NCBI RefSeq assembly: GCF_900446215.1
Contig: NZ_UAQZ01000013.1
Coordinates: forward strand, 372,001 to 436,000
Length of the DNA: 64,000 nucleotides
Direction: 5' to 3'
DNA from: Burkholderia cenocepacia
GTDB taxonomy: Bacteria; Pseudomonadota; Gammaproteobacteria; Burkholderiales; Burkholderiaceae
The notes beneath the pieces were generated by a model. The model saw only the letters and a list, made by a program, of their open reading frames with translations, was not told where the DNA came from and ran no database searches. This document shows, in pieces, positions 41,452 through 50,207 of this stretch (positions within the stretch are counted from its first letter, which is position 1; each line of letters begins with the position of its first letter). The position numbers were made by a program, and so were the translations under genes.

Positions 41452-42195
41452 TCAGCGCGGGGTCGCCAGCGACACGAGATCGATGTCGCCGCGCGCCGCG
41501 CGGGCCTCGAACGATTCGTCGTCGCGCCCGTTCGATGCGCTGCCGCACCCGCCGCTGCTGCCGCATCCGCACGATGCTTCGGTCTTCACGCGCGGCAGGT
41601 AATGGTTCGACGGCCGCGTGCCCCACTCGGGCATCAGCGCATAGCCGCCGCGGTCGCGGATCGCGCGCGACACGTCCGATTCCGGGTCGTGCACGTCGCC
41701 GAACAGCCGCGCCGACGTCGGGCAGGCGAGCACGCAGGCCGGCTTGCGATCGCGCTCGGGCAGCGCTTCGTTGTCGATGCGGTCCGCGCACAGCGTGCAC
41801 TTCGTCATCTCCTTGCGGCCTTCGTCGAGTTCGCGCGCGCCGTACGGACATGCCCATGCGCAGTACTTGCAGCCGATGCACTTGTCGTAGTCGACCAGCA
41901 CGATGCCGTCCGACTTGCGCTTGAAGCTCGCGCCGGTCGGGCAGACCGGCACGCACGGCGGGTCCTCGCAGTGCAGGCACGACTTCGGGAAGTGGATCGT
42001 GTCCGTCATCGGGAACACGCCGGCCTCGTAGGTCTGCACGCGGTTGAAGAACGTGCCGGACGGATCGTCGTCGTACGGACGCAGATCGGCAAGGCTGCCG
42101 GCTTCGCCGGACGTGTTCCATTCCTTGCAGCTCGTCACGCAGGCATGGCAGCCGACGCACACGTTCAGGTCGATGACGAGGGCCATCTGGGTCAT
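41452..42195 (-). CDS. soeB: sulfite dehydrogenase iron-sulfur subunit SoeB (DmsB-like)
   Basis: This 247-residue ferredoxin-like protein carries four Cys clusters for [4Fe-4S] centres: CVGCHACVTSC at residues 13-23, CLHCEDPPCVPVCP, CIGCKYCAWACP and CTLCADR with a later CVLACP. A Cys/Gly/Ser-rich C-terminal stretch (ASCGCGSSGGCGS) is unusual. No signal peptide is present. AGGAG lies about eight bases before the ATG at 42195. The gene starts 16 bases after the catalytic subunit stop. It should pass electrons from the molybdenum subunit to the membrane anchor. Confidence 0.88.
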   Translation of the reverse strand: MTQMALVIDLNVCVGCHACVTSCKEWNTSGEAGSLADLRPYDDDPSGTFFNRVQTYEAGVFPMTDTIHFPKSCLHCEDPPCVPVCPTGASFKRKSDGIVLVDYDKCIGCKYCAWACPYGARELDEGRKEMTKCTLCADRIDNEALPERDRKPACVLACPTSARLFGDVHDPESDVSRAIRDRGGYALMPEWGTRPSNHYLPRVKTEASCGCGSSGGCGSASNGRDDESFEARAARGDIDLVSLATPR

Positions 42196-42211
42196 GGTTG
42201 CGCTCCTTCGC

Positions 42212-45148
42212 TTAGCGATCGTCGGACTTCGGGCCCGCCGACGCCGCGCGCCGCAGCCGCGCGGCGAATGCGCCGGTTCCCGCGAAATACGCCTGCACGC
42301 GTTGCAGCACGCGCGGCGTGCCCGGCAGCGGCGGCATCGGCGCGAACTGCGGCAGCGTGGTCGCCGCATCCGCTTCGGCCGGGTAGATCCGCACCTGCAC
42401 GTCGTACCAGCCGGCCTGCCCGGTCACCGGATCGGAATTCGACAGCCGCGCACCGCCTCGGGCCGCGTCGGGCAACTCGTCGGTGATCACGTGATTGAGC
42501 AGGAAGCCACGCTGCGATTCGCCCGCGTGGGGGCCGAGGTTCCACGCGCCGGCCGCCTTGCCGATCGCGTTCCAGGTCCACACGGTGCCGGGCTCGACCG
42601 CCTCGCTGTAGCGCGCGCGGCAGCGCACCTTGCCCCACGGCGATTCGACGTAGATCCATGCGCCGTCGTCGATCTGCTGCGCGGCGGCCGTCACCGGGTT
42701 CACGAACAGGTGGTTCTCGCCGTGGATCTGCCGCAGCCACGCGTTCTGCGAATCCCACGAGTGGTACATCGCCATCGGCCGCTGCGTGATCGCCGCGAGC
42801 GGATAGCGGTTCGCATCGGTCAGCCCGCTTTCGAGCGACGGATGCCAGAACGGCAACGGGTCGAAGTAACGCGCGATGCGTTCGCGCAGATGATCCGGCG
42901 GCTGGCGGCCCGACGTGCGGCCCTGCGCGGCGAGCCGGAATTTCTGCATCACGTCCGAGTAGAGCTGGATCACGATCGGCACGCCGAACTTGCGCATCCC
43001 GTTGTCGACCGCCCACTGCATGTATGGCCCGTTGCAGTTGCGCATGTATTGCAGCGATTCCGGCAACCGGTAGTGGTACACGCAGTCGTTCTCCGCATAG
43101 CGTTTCCACTGGTCGGGGTTCGGCTCGCCGACGACGGCCTTCTCGCCGTCCTTGCCGCGCCAGCCGATCAGGAAGCCGGTGCCCGAATCCGGCGCGGTCT
43201 GGAAATTGACGACGAAATCCGGATAGTCGCGGTACTTGCGCTGCCCGTCCGGCGTCGTGAAGGCCGGAAACTTCAGCCGGCTCGCCAGCTCGATCAGCAC
43301 TTCCTGGAACGGCTTGCACTCACCGGTCGGCGGCACGACGGGCACGCGCACCGAATCGACCGGCCCGTCGAATTCGGAGATCGGCCGGTCGAGCACCGAC
43401 ATCACGTCGTGCCGTTCGAGGTAGGTCGTGTCGGGCAGGATCAGGTCGGCGAACGCGGTCATCTCCGATGCGAACGCATCGCATACGACCAGGAACGGAA
43501 TCCGGTATTCGCCGTCGGCGCGCTTGTCGACCAGCATCTTGCGCACTTCCGTCGTATTCATCGACGAATTCCACGCCATGTTGGCCATGAAGATCAGCAG
43601 CGTATCGATCGGATAGGGATCGCCGCGCCATGCATTGGTGATCACCGAATGCATCAGCCCGTGCACCGCGAGCGGGTATTCCCACGAGAACGCCTTGTCG
43701 AGCCGCGCGGGCGTGCCGTCCGGATGGACGAACAGGTCCTCGGGGCCGGCCGGCCAGCCGAGCGGGCCGCTCGCGAGCGGCGTGTTCGGCTTGATCTGGT
43801 CGGGATCGTTCGGCGGTTTCGCCGACGGCGGCACCGCGCGCGGATACGGCGCCTTGTGGCGAAAGCCGCCCGGCCGGTCGATCGTGCCGAGCAGCGACAT
43901 CAGCACCGCGAGCGCACGGATCGTCTGGAAGCCGTTCGAATGCGCGGCCAGCCCGCGCATCGCGTGGAACGCGATCGGCACGCCCTTCACCGATTCGTGC
44001 GCCTGGCCCCACGAATCGGTCCAGCGCACCGGCAGCTCGATCGCCTGCTCGCGCGCGACCGTCTCCATCTCGCGGGCAAGGCGGCGGATCGTGTCGGCCG
44101 CGATGCCGGTGATGTCGGCCGCCCATTCGGGCGTGCAAGCGGCCACCTGTTCGCGCAGCAGCGTGAACGACGGCGCGACCGGCGTGCCGTCGTCGAGCGT
44201 ATAGCGGCCGTCGAGCGCCGGCTCCGCGCCATCCGTGTGGTGCAGCACCGCGCGGTTCGTCTTCGTGTCCCACCACATCCGGTTCTGCGGATACAGCGGG
44301 TTGACCTCCGGCGCGTCGGCGTCGCGCACGAACAGCCCGAACGTGTCGGCGCCGTCGCGCCGGTCGACCAGTTCCGCCGCGTTCGTGAAGCGCGACACGA
44401 ATTCGTGGTCGAACGCATCGCGCGCGATCAACTCGTGCATCAGCGCCATGAACAGCGCGCCGTCGGTGCCGGGGCGGATCGGAATCCATTCATCGGCGAT
44501 CGCCGCGTAACCGGTGCGCACCGGATTGATCGCGATGAAGCGGCCGCCCGCGCGCTTGAACTTGCCGAGCGCGATCTTCAGCGGATTCGAATGATGATCC
44601 TCCGCGGTGCCGATCATGAAGAACAGCTTCGCGTGGTCGAGATCGGGGCCGCCGAACTCCCAGAACGAGCCGCCGATCGTGTAGATCATCCCGGCCGCCA
44701 TGTTCGCGGAGCAGAACCCGCCGTGCGCCGCATAGTTCGGCGTACCGAACTGTTTCGCGAACAGGCCCGTGAGCGCCTGCATCTGGTCGCGGCCCGTGAA
44801 CAGCGCGAAACGCTTCGGATCGGTCGCGCGCAGGTGCGACAGGCGCTTTTCGAGCACGTCGAACGCGACCTCCCACGACACCGGCTCGAACTGCGCATCG
44901 CCGCGCTCCGCGCCCGGCTTGCGCATCAGCGGCTGCGTGAGCCGCGCGGTCGAGTACTGCTTCATGATCCCCGACGAACCTTTCGCGCAGATGACGCCCT
45001 GGTTCAGCGGATGGTGCGGATTGCCGTCGATATAGCGTACTTCGCCGTCGCGCAGGTGTACGCGGATGCCGCAGCGGCATGCGCACATGTAGCAGGTCGT
45101 CGTCTTGATCTCGGCCTGCTCGTCGCGCTCGCGTGCCCGATGTTCCAT
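42212..45148 (-). CDS. soeA: sulfite dehydrogenase molybdopterin subunit SoeA (DMSO reductase family)
   Basis: This 978-residue molybdoenzyme binds an N-terminal [4Fe-4S] cluster through C19-x2-C22-x3-C26-x27-C54 and two pterin guanine dinucleotides. C146 in GGFCSANMAAG is the likely Mo ligand. There is no Tat signal, so it is cytoplasmic. The subunit set (molybdoprotein, DmsB-like, DmsC-like), absence of signals, length, and proximity to xsc and a sulfite exporter all fit SoeABC, the cytoplasmic quinone-linked sulfite dehydrogenase. Thiosulfate/polysulfide or DMSO reductase roles are alternatives. The ATG at 45148 follows GAGGACAGACG. Confidence 0.82.
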   Translation of the reverse strand: MEHRARERDEQAEIKTTTCYMCACRCGIRVHLRDGEVRYIDGNPHHPLNQGVICAKGSSGIMKQYSTARLTQPLMRKPGAERGDAQFEPVSWEVAFDVLEKRLSHLRATDPKRFALFTGRDQMQALTGLFAKQFGTPNYAAHGGFCSANMAAGMIYTIGGSFWEFGGPDLDHAKLFFMIGTAEDHHSNPLKIALGKFKRAGGRFIAINPVRTGYAAIADEWIPIRPGTDGALFMALMHELIARDAFDHEFVSRFTNAAELVDRRDGADTFGLFVRDADAPEVNPLYPQNRMWWDTKTNRAVLHHTDGAEPALDGRYTLDDGTPVAPSFTLLREQVAACTPEWAADITGIAADTIRRLAREMETVAREQAIELPVRWTDSWGQAHESVKGVPIAFHAMRGLAAHSNGFQTIRALAVLMSLLGTIDRPGGFRHKAPYPRAVPPSAKPPNDPDQIKPNTPLASGPLGWPAGPEDLFVHPDGTPARLDKAFSWEYPLAVHGLMHSVITNAWRGDPYPIDTLLIFMANMAWNSSMNTTEVRKMLVDKRADGEYRIPFLVVCDAFASEMTAFADLILPDTTYLERHDVMSVLDRPISEFDGPVDSVRVPVVPPTGECKPFQEVLIELASRLKFPAFTTPDGQRKYRDYPDFVVNFQTAPDSGTGFLIGWRGKDGEKAVVGEPNPDQWKRYAENDCVYHYRLPESLQYMRNCNGPYMQWAVDNGMRKFGVPIVIQLYSDVMQKFRLAAQGRTSGRQPPDHLRERIARYFDPLPFWHPSLESGLTDANRYPLAAITQRPMAMYHSWDSQNAWLRQIHGENHLFVNPVTAAAQQIDDGAWIYVESPWGKVRCRARYSEAVEPGTVWTWNAIGKAAGAWNLGPHAGESQRGFLLNHVITDELPDAARGGARLSNSDPVTGQAGWYDVQVRIYPAEADAATTLPQFAPMPPLPGTPRVLQRVQAYFAGTGAFAARLRRAASAGPKSDDR

Positions 45149-45261
45149 CGTCTGTCCTCGTTCGCGGATGACGGTGCGCGTCGTTGCCGCGCACCGGTGA
45201 ATCGGTTCATCCATGCTATGCCGGCCGGCGCCCGACATAAAGTCGCATCCTCTGATCGGTG

Positions 45262-45280
45262 CTATCGGTCGGCCCGATAG
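45262..45280. promoter_or_regulatory. palindrome upstream of soeA
   Basis: CTATCGG (45262-45268) and CCGATAG (45274-45280) are a perfect 7-bp inverted repeat around TCGGC, 114 bases before the soeA start. It may be an operator of soeABC or a hairpin of the upstream transcript. Confidence 0.4.
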
Positions 45281-45310
45281 TTGCGCCGGCTCCCCCGCGG
45301 GCCGCATGCG

Positions 45311-45340
45311 CGAAGGCCCGGCGCATGCACCGGGCCTTCG
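45311..45340 (-). terminator. terminator hairpin after the GabP-like permease gene
   Basis: A perfect 11-bp stem (45311-45321 with 45330-45340) closes the 8-base CGCATGCA loop, 20 bases after the permease stop on the minus strand. It separates the permease transcript from soeABC. No U-run. Confidence 0.6.
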
Positions 45341-45360
45341 GCGCCATGCGGTGCCGCCCG

Positions 45361-46785
45361 TCAACGCGGCGGATACGCGAGCAGTTCGCTGTCGTCGAGA
45401 TGCTCGCGGCGGCCGCGGCGCGTCAGCCCGTACGCGACCACGAGTACGCCGAGGCTCGCGACGCCGAGCCAGAGCGGCTTGCGCTGATCCGGGATGAACG
45501 CCATCGCGACGAGGATGCCGACCATGCCGATGATCGCGACCCAGGTCAGGTACGGGTACGCCCACATCTTCACGCGCAGCTTGCTGGCGGCGACCGGGTC
45601 CAGACGCTTGCGCAGGCGCAGTTGCGAGAACGCGATCAGCACGTACACGAACAATGCGACGGTGCCGTACGAATTGACGAGGAACGCGAACACGGTATCG
45701 GGCGACACGTACGACATCACGACCGACACGTAGCCGAACACCGTGCCGAGCAGGATCGCGCGCACCGGCACGCCGCGCTTGTTGACCTTCGCGAGCGCGG
45801 CCGGCGCGTCGCCGTGGCGGGTCAGCGCGAACAGCATCCGCGAGGCCGCATAGAGGCCCGAGTTGAGCGCGGACAGCACGGCGGTCAGCACGATCGCGTT
45901 CATCACGTTGGCGGCGGCCGGCAGGCCCATCACTTCCAGCGCGCTCACGTACGGCGTGGCCATCTGCGCGGAATTCCACGGCACCAGCGCGACGACGAGC
46001 GCGACCGAGCCGACGTAGAACACCAGCACGCGGGTGATCACCGAGTTGGTTGCCTTCGCAACCGCCTTGGCCGGCTCCTTCGCCTCGGCCGCCGCGATCG
46101 TGACGATTTCCGCGCCGAAGTAGAACCCGGTGGCCGCGACCGCCCCGCTCATCACCGGCCCGATGCCGAGCGGCATGAAGCCGCCGTGACCGAGCAGCGT
46201 CGGCAGCACGGCCGTCGTGTGCATCGACGCGGGCCACATGCCGAGCACGTAGAGGCCGCCGAGGAACAGGAACACGACGATCGCGCCGACCTTGATCGAC
46301 GAGAACCAGAATTCGAATTCGCCGTAACTGCCGACCGAGATCAGGTTCGTGAGCGTCAGCACGACCAGCAGCGCGAGACTGATGATCCACGCCGGCGTGT
46401 CGGGCAGCCAGAACTGGATCAGCCTGGCGCCCGCGACCGCTTCCAGCGCGACGACGATCACCCAGAAATACCAGTACATCCAGCCGGTCAGGAAGCCCGC
46501 CATCCTGCCGGGCCCGCGCCAGTTGCCGAACGCGAGCCGCGCGTACTCGTAGAACGAACCGACGGCCGGCATCGCGCACGCCATCTCGCCGAGCATCCGC
46601 ATCACGAGCACGACCAGCCCGCCCGTGATCAGGAACGACAGGATCGCGGCCGGCCCGGTCTGCTGAATCACCACGCCGCTGCCGACGAACAGCCCGGCAC
46701 CGATCACGCCGCCAAGCGCGATCATCGTCATGTGGCGCTGCTTGAGCCCACACTTCAGGTCACTCTGGTTCATCGAGGGTTGCAT
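45361..46785 (-). CDS. APC-superfamily amino-acid permease (GabP-like)
   Basis: This 474-residue, 12-helix permease has the AAT/GabP segments LKQRHMTMIALGGVIGAGLF, GSFYEYARLAFGNWRGPG, AAATGFYFGAEIVTIAAAE and LSALNSGLYAASRMLFAL. GGAG lies seven bases before the ATG at 46785; ATG 46773 is an alternative. Substrate is unknown. GabP-type proteins take GABA and related omega-amino acids. Its neighbour is an FAD amine oxidase, so an amine such as GABA, a polyamine product or taurine is plausible. A hairpin at 46814-46844 separates the two genes, so they may not share one message. Confidence 0.85.
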   Translation of the reverse strand: MQPSMNQSDLKCGLKQRHMTMIALGGVIGAGLFVGSGVVIQQTGPAAILSFLITGGLVVLVMRMLGEMACAMPAVGSFYEYARLAFGNWRGPGRMAGFLTGWMYWYFWVIVVALEAVAGARLIQFWLPDTPAWIISLALLVVLTLTNLISVGSYGEFEFWFSSIKVGAIVVFLFLGGLYVLGMWPASMHTTAVLPTLLGHGGFMPLGIGPVMSGAVAATGFYFGAEIVTIAAAEAKEPAKAVAKATNSVITRVLVFYVGSVALVVALVPWNSAQMATPYVSALEVMGLPAAANVMNAIVLTAVLSALNSGLYAASRMLFALTRHGDAPAALAKVNKRGVPVRAILLGTVFGYVSVVMSYVSPDTVFAFLVNSYGTVALFVYVLIAFSQLRLRKRLDPVAASKLRVKMWAYPYLTWVAIIGMVGILVAMAFIPDQRKPLWLGVASLGVLVVAYGLTRRGRREHLDDSELLAYPPR

Positions 46786-46813
46786 GTCTTCTCCATATCC
46801 AGTTGTCCGGCGC

Positions 46814-46844
46814 CGCCCGCGTCACCTTCGGGTGAACGCGGGCG
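46814..46844 (-). terminator. hairpin between the FAD oxidoreductase and GabP-like genes
   Basis: CGCCCGCGT plus CACC pairs with GGTG plus ACGCGGGCG around a 4-base loop, with one bulged A. It lies 124 bases after the FAD-enzyme stop and 29 bases before the permease start. Confidence 0.5.
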
Positions 46845-46967
46845 CCGCCGGCGACGGCGCGTGCAGGGGCACCTGCAGCCCCGGCCGCACGGATTTCTGT
46901 GGCTTTTATTGTGTCGGGTTGCCCGGCGCGCGCGGTCTTGCGTCGCGCCGGGTGGTGCGCCCCGCGC

Positions 46968-48383
46968 TCACGGCTTTTCGTCGTTCCTGAAGTACGACAG
47001 GTAGAGCATCCGCTGCCCGATACGCCGGAACGGCGCGAACGGGTGACCGGGCAGCGGCGACGTGAAGATCGGCAGCGTCTGGCGTGCGCCCTTCCCCGCG
47101 ATCTGCTCGGCGAGCCGACGGCCGGCCTGCTGCGAATACGACACGCCGTTGCCGCCGTAGCCAAGCGCGTAGTACACGGATTGCCGCGGATCGGGCTGGC
47201 ACACGCGCGGCATCATGTCGTGACTCACGTCGACCCAGCCCCACCACGAGTAATCGATCTCGACGCCGCGCAGCGCCGGAAACTTGCGCGCCATGCCTTC
47301 CTTCAGCAAATCGAGGTGGCGCGGGTTCGGCGCATCGTCGCCGGTGATCGCGCTGCGGCTGCCGATCTGCAGCCGGCGATCGGGCAGGAAACGATAGTAG
47401 AAGCGCAGCGTGCGCGTGTCGGTCAGCACCTGCGTCGTGCGGAAGTTGCACGCATCGATCTCGGCGTCGGTCAGCGGCCGCGTGACCATCGAATTCGACA
47501 GGATCGGCATCACCTTGCTGCGCAGCGACGGATGCAGCGTCTGCGCGGTGTACGCGCCGGTCGCGATGCCGACCGCGCGAGCCCGCACCACGCCGCCCGG
47601 CGTGCGCAGGTGGTGCACGCCGTCGATCGTCTCGAAGCCGAGCACGGGGCTGCTCGTATGCACCTTCGCGCCGGCTTCGCGTGCGAGACGCAGGTAGCCG
47701 AACGCGAGTTTCAGCGCATGGATGCCGATGCCTTCCGGCTCGTGCAGCGCGCCGGCCGCCTCGTGGTCGTTGATGAATTCACGGCGGAACGTCTCCGCGC
47801 TCAGCAGTTCGGACGGATAGCCGAACACGTCCTTCCACACCTTCGCCTCGGCCGCGAGCTTCGCCATGATGCGCGGGCGATGCGCGATCAGGAAATGGCC
47901 GCCCGGCTGCGGATCGCAGTCGATTTCCGATACGAGCGACTTGAAGTGCTCGAAGCCTTCGAGAATCTCGTCGTGCATCTTCAGCGCGACGTCCTTGCCC
48001 CAGCGCTCGATCCACTGCGAGCGCGACAGCCGGCCCGACGCGTTCTGCCCCTGCCCGCCGTTGCGGCTGCTGCAGCCCCAGCTGGTGCGGTTGGCCTCGA
48101 GCACGACGGCCTTGATGCCGTGATCCCGCGCGAGGCACAGCGCGGTCGCGAGGCCCGTATAGCCGGCGCCGATGATCGCGACGTCGACGTCGAGATCGCG
48201 CGTGACGGGGCCGTCGTCGGCCGGCGGAGTGCCGGCCGTCGCGACCCAGTAGGTCGGCGCGTATTGCTTGCCGCAGCCGGGGCCTGGCGACACGAGCGGA
48301 TCGTAGGTCGGGTCGTAACGCGTGTCGTTCGGCCGGCCGCCGGCGAAGCCGCTCGTGGTGCGTTCGATGGAAGGGGTCGACAT
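46968..48383 (-). CDS. FAD-dependent amine/glycine oxidase-type enzyme (possible TauY)
   Basis: This 471-residue DAO-family flavoenzyme has the dinucleotide motif VDVAIIGAGYTGLATALCLA (about residues 50-70), RTSWGCSSRNGGQGQNASGR and a C-terminal YALGYGGNGVSYSQQAGRRL. It resembles gamma-glutamylputrescine oxidase-like enzymes and, in its N-terminal YAPTYWVATAG-PP-DDGPV region, the large subunit of taurine dehydrogenase as I recall it. GGAGGG lies seven bases before the ATG at 48383. It would deaminate an amine to an aldehyde; taurine to sulfoacetaldehyde would link it to xsc, but that is inference. A 39-codon frame lies directly upstream. Confidence 0.8.
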   Translation of the reverse strand: MSTPSIERTTSGFAGGRPNDTRYDPTYDPLVSPGPGCGKQYAPTYWVATAGTPPADDGPVTRDLDVDVAIIGAGYTGLATALCLARDHGIKAVVLEANRTSWGCSSRNGGQGQNASGRLSRSQWIERWGKDVALKMHDEILEGFEHFKSLVSEIDCDPQPGGHFLIAHRPRIMAKLAAEAKVWKDVFGYPSELLSAETFRREFINDHEAAGALHEPEGIGIHALKLAFGYLRLAREAGAKVHTSSPVLGFETIDGVHHLRTPGGVVRARAVGIATGAYTAQTLHPSLRSKVMPILSNSMVTRPLTDAEIDACNFRTTQVLTDTRTLRFYYRFLPDRRLQIGSRSAITGDDAPNPRHLDLLKEGMARKFPALRGVEIDYSWWGWVDVSHDMMPRVCQPDPRQSVYYALGYGGNGVSYSQQAGRRLAEQIAGKGARQTLPIFTSPLPGHPFAPFRRIGQRMLYLSYFRNDEKP

Positions 48384-48385
48384 GG

Positions 48386-48505
48386 TCAGCCCTCCGTTGC
48401 GGGCATGCCCGTTGCGCCGCAACCGGCGCGCGAGGCGATTCGACTGACTGATGCGGGGCGCGTGTCCGCCGCGCGGGCGGATGCTGCCGACTGCCTGTTG
48501 GTCAT
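48386..48505 (-). CDS. possible 39-codon leader ORF upstream of the FAD enzyme
   Basis: An ATG at 48505 has a good Shine-Dalgarno (AGGAGACAGGC before it) and opens a 39-codon frame whose TGA ends two bases before the FAD-enzyme ATG. The peptide is Ala/Arg/Ser-rich with no recognised motif. Position and ribosome site suggest a translated leader that couples to or controls the FAD gene, but it could be a chance frame. Confidence 0.35.
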   Translation of the reverse strand: MTNRQSAASARAADTRPASVSRIASRAGCGATGMPATEG

Positions 48506-48783
48506 GCCTGTCTCCTGATCGTTCTCTTCGGGTCGATCGTGTGCAGATGCTTCCATGCGGCGATCTGTCGAGGAAAGTGTAGGCAGGCCGATTTACCGCA
48601 GGTAGGGCCAGTGGGCCGGATTCGCTTGGACCAGCGCCTGGGCCGGCAGTCAGGCCAGCGCGCCGGCCGCCTGGCGGCCGGCAACGCGGAGCGACCGGTG
48701 GCGCGCGGCCAGCGCGAACGCGAGGCCGCCGGCGCCCCGGCGCCGATACGACCCCGCACACCACCGCCCGCCCGGCGCGGGCG
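48506..48783. other. intergenic region between MHS transporter and FAD-enzyme leader
   Basis: These 278 bases hold a 21-base near-perfect palindrome at 48662-48682 (10-bp arms, single central T), about 100 bases after the MHS gene stop and a likely transcription end. A promoter for the FAD gene should lie at 48520-48620, but no good box pair was found. No gene seen. Confidence 0.5.
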
Positions 48784-50088
48784 TCACGTCGCGCGTACCG
48801 CGACGCCGGCCACGCCGCCGCGTTTCTCGATCGCCCGCGCGGACACGATCGACAGGAGTGCAGACAACATCACGTAAACCCCGACGAGCCACGGCGCGCC
48901 GCCGTTCGCACGCAGCAGCGCGGTCGCGACGATCGGCGTGAGGCCGCTCGCGAAGATGCCCGACACCTGGTAGACGAACGAAATGCCCGTGTAACGCACG
49001 TTCGCGTCGAACAGCTCCGCGAACAGCGCGGCCTCCGGCCCGTACGCCATCGCATAGAAGATCCCGAACGGAATCACCAGCGCGAGCCACACGGCGAGCA
49101 GGTTCGTCGACTGCGTCTGCAGCAGCCAGAACGCGGGCAGCACCGACAGCCCGCACAGCGTCGCGCCCCACCGGTACACGCGCGCACGGCCGAGCCGGTC
49201 CGACAGGCTGCCGAACACGGGGATGAACCCGCACATCACGACGGCCGCGCTCATCACGCCGAGCAGCGCGTCGCCGCGCGAGATCGACAGGTTGCGCGTC
49301 ATGTAGCCGATCGAGAACACCGCGAACACGTTGAAGAACACGCCGTCGATATAGCGCGCGCCCATCCCGAGCAGGATCGCCTGCCGGTAGTTGCCGAGCA
49401 GCTCGACCACCGGCAGCTTCGTGTCGCGCCGCTGACGCTTGAGCGCAACGAACTCGGGCGTGTCGGCCACGCGCGTGCGGATGTAGAAGCCGACCGCGAC
49501 GAGCAGCAGCGACGCCGCGAACGCGACGCGCCAGCCCCATGCGAGGAACGCGGCGTCCGGCAGCGCGCGCGACAGCCCCGCGACGACGCCGGCCGCGAGA
49601 CACAGCCCGATCGCGAGACCGATCTGCGGCAGGCTCGCATACAGTCCGCGGCGGTGCGGCGGCGCGTATTCGTATGCCATCAGCACCGCGCCGCCCCACT
49701 CGCCGCCGAGGCCGATCCCCTGCAGCACGCGCAGCGTCAGCAGCAGCACGGGCGCCCACATGCCGATCTGCGCGTAGGTCGGCAGGAACGCGACGCCGGC
49801 CGTCGACACGCCCATGATCAGCATCGTCAGGATCAGCGCCGACTTGCGCCCGACGCGGTCGCCGAGATGACCGAACAGCAAGCCGCCGAGCGGCCGCGTG
49901 ACGAAGCCGACCGCGAACGTCGCATACGCGAGCATGGTCGACACGAACGCGTCGCCGGACGGAAAGTACTGCTTGTCGAACACGATGCCGGCGACCACGC
50001 CGTACAGGAAAAAGTCGTACCACTCGACGGTCGCGCCGATCACGCTGGCCGCGGCCACGCGTCGGACGACCCGGGAATCGATTGCCAT
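48784..50088 (-). CDS. MFS transporter, metabolite:H+ symporter (MHS/ShiA-like) family
   Basis: This 434-residue, 12-helix transporter has MHS family marks: ASVIGATVEWYDFFLYG in helix 1, FVTRPLGGLLFGHLGDRVGRK in loop 2-3 and GIGLGGEWGGAVLMAYEYAP in helix 4. MHS members take up shikimate, citrate, proline/betaine or other organic acids. GAAGCTCG precedes the ATG at 50088 with a weak Shine-Dalgarno (GGAGAAGC). It lies 119 bases downstream of the GMC oxidoreductase gene on the same strand and may import that enzyme's substrate. Confidence 0.9.
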   Translation of the reverse strand: MAIDSRVVRRVAAASVIGATVEWYDFFLYGVVAGIVFDKQYFPSGDAFVSTMLAYATFAVGFVTRPLGGLLFGHLGDRVGRKSALILTMLIMGVSTAGVAFLPTYAQIGMWAPVLLLTLRVLQGIGLGGEWGGAVLMAYEYAPPHRRGLYASLPQIGLAIGLCLAAGVVAGLSRALPDAAFLAWGWRVAFAASLLLVAVGFYIRTRVADTPEFVALKRQRRDTKLPVVELLGNYRQAILLGMGARYIDGVFFNVFAVFSIGYMTRNLSISRGDALLGVMSAAVVMCGFIPVFGSLSDRLGRARVYRWGATLCGLSVLPAFWLLQTQSTNLLAVWLALVIPFGIFYAMAYGPEAALFAELFDANVRYTGISFVYQVSGIFASGLTPIVATALLRANGGAPWLVGVYVMLSALLSIVSARAIEKRGGVAGVAVRAT

Positions 50089-50207
50089 GCGAGCTTCTCC
50101 AGGTAAGGATGCGCCGCAACCTGCCCCGACGCCGTGCCGGCGGGGGCATCGATGAGCGCGCGGCGGCCGTCCGGGCGCAGGAGCACGGGCCGCGCGGGCG
50201 CTGCGCG

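Noticed and set aside
42044..45280. A 1078-codon plus-strand open frame opposite soeA
   Set aside because: Low-complexity antisense frame; the minus strand has complete molybdoenzyme motifs.
45151..46753. Continuation of the soeA frame upstream through the permease gene, suggesting a 1513-residue protein
   Set aside because: The extra part is antisense-like and Arg/Asp-rich, and overlaps the real permease in another frame. Homology to SoeA starts at the ATG at 45148.
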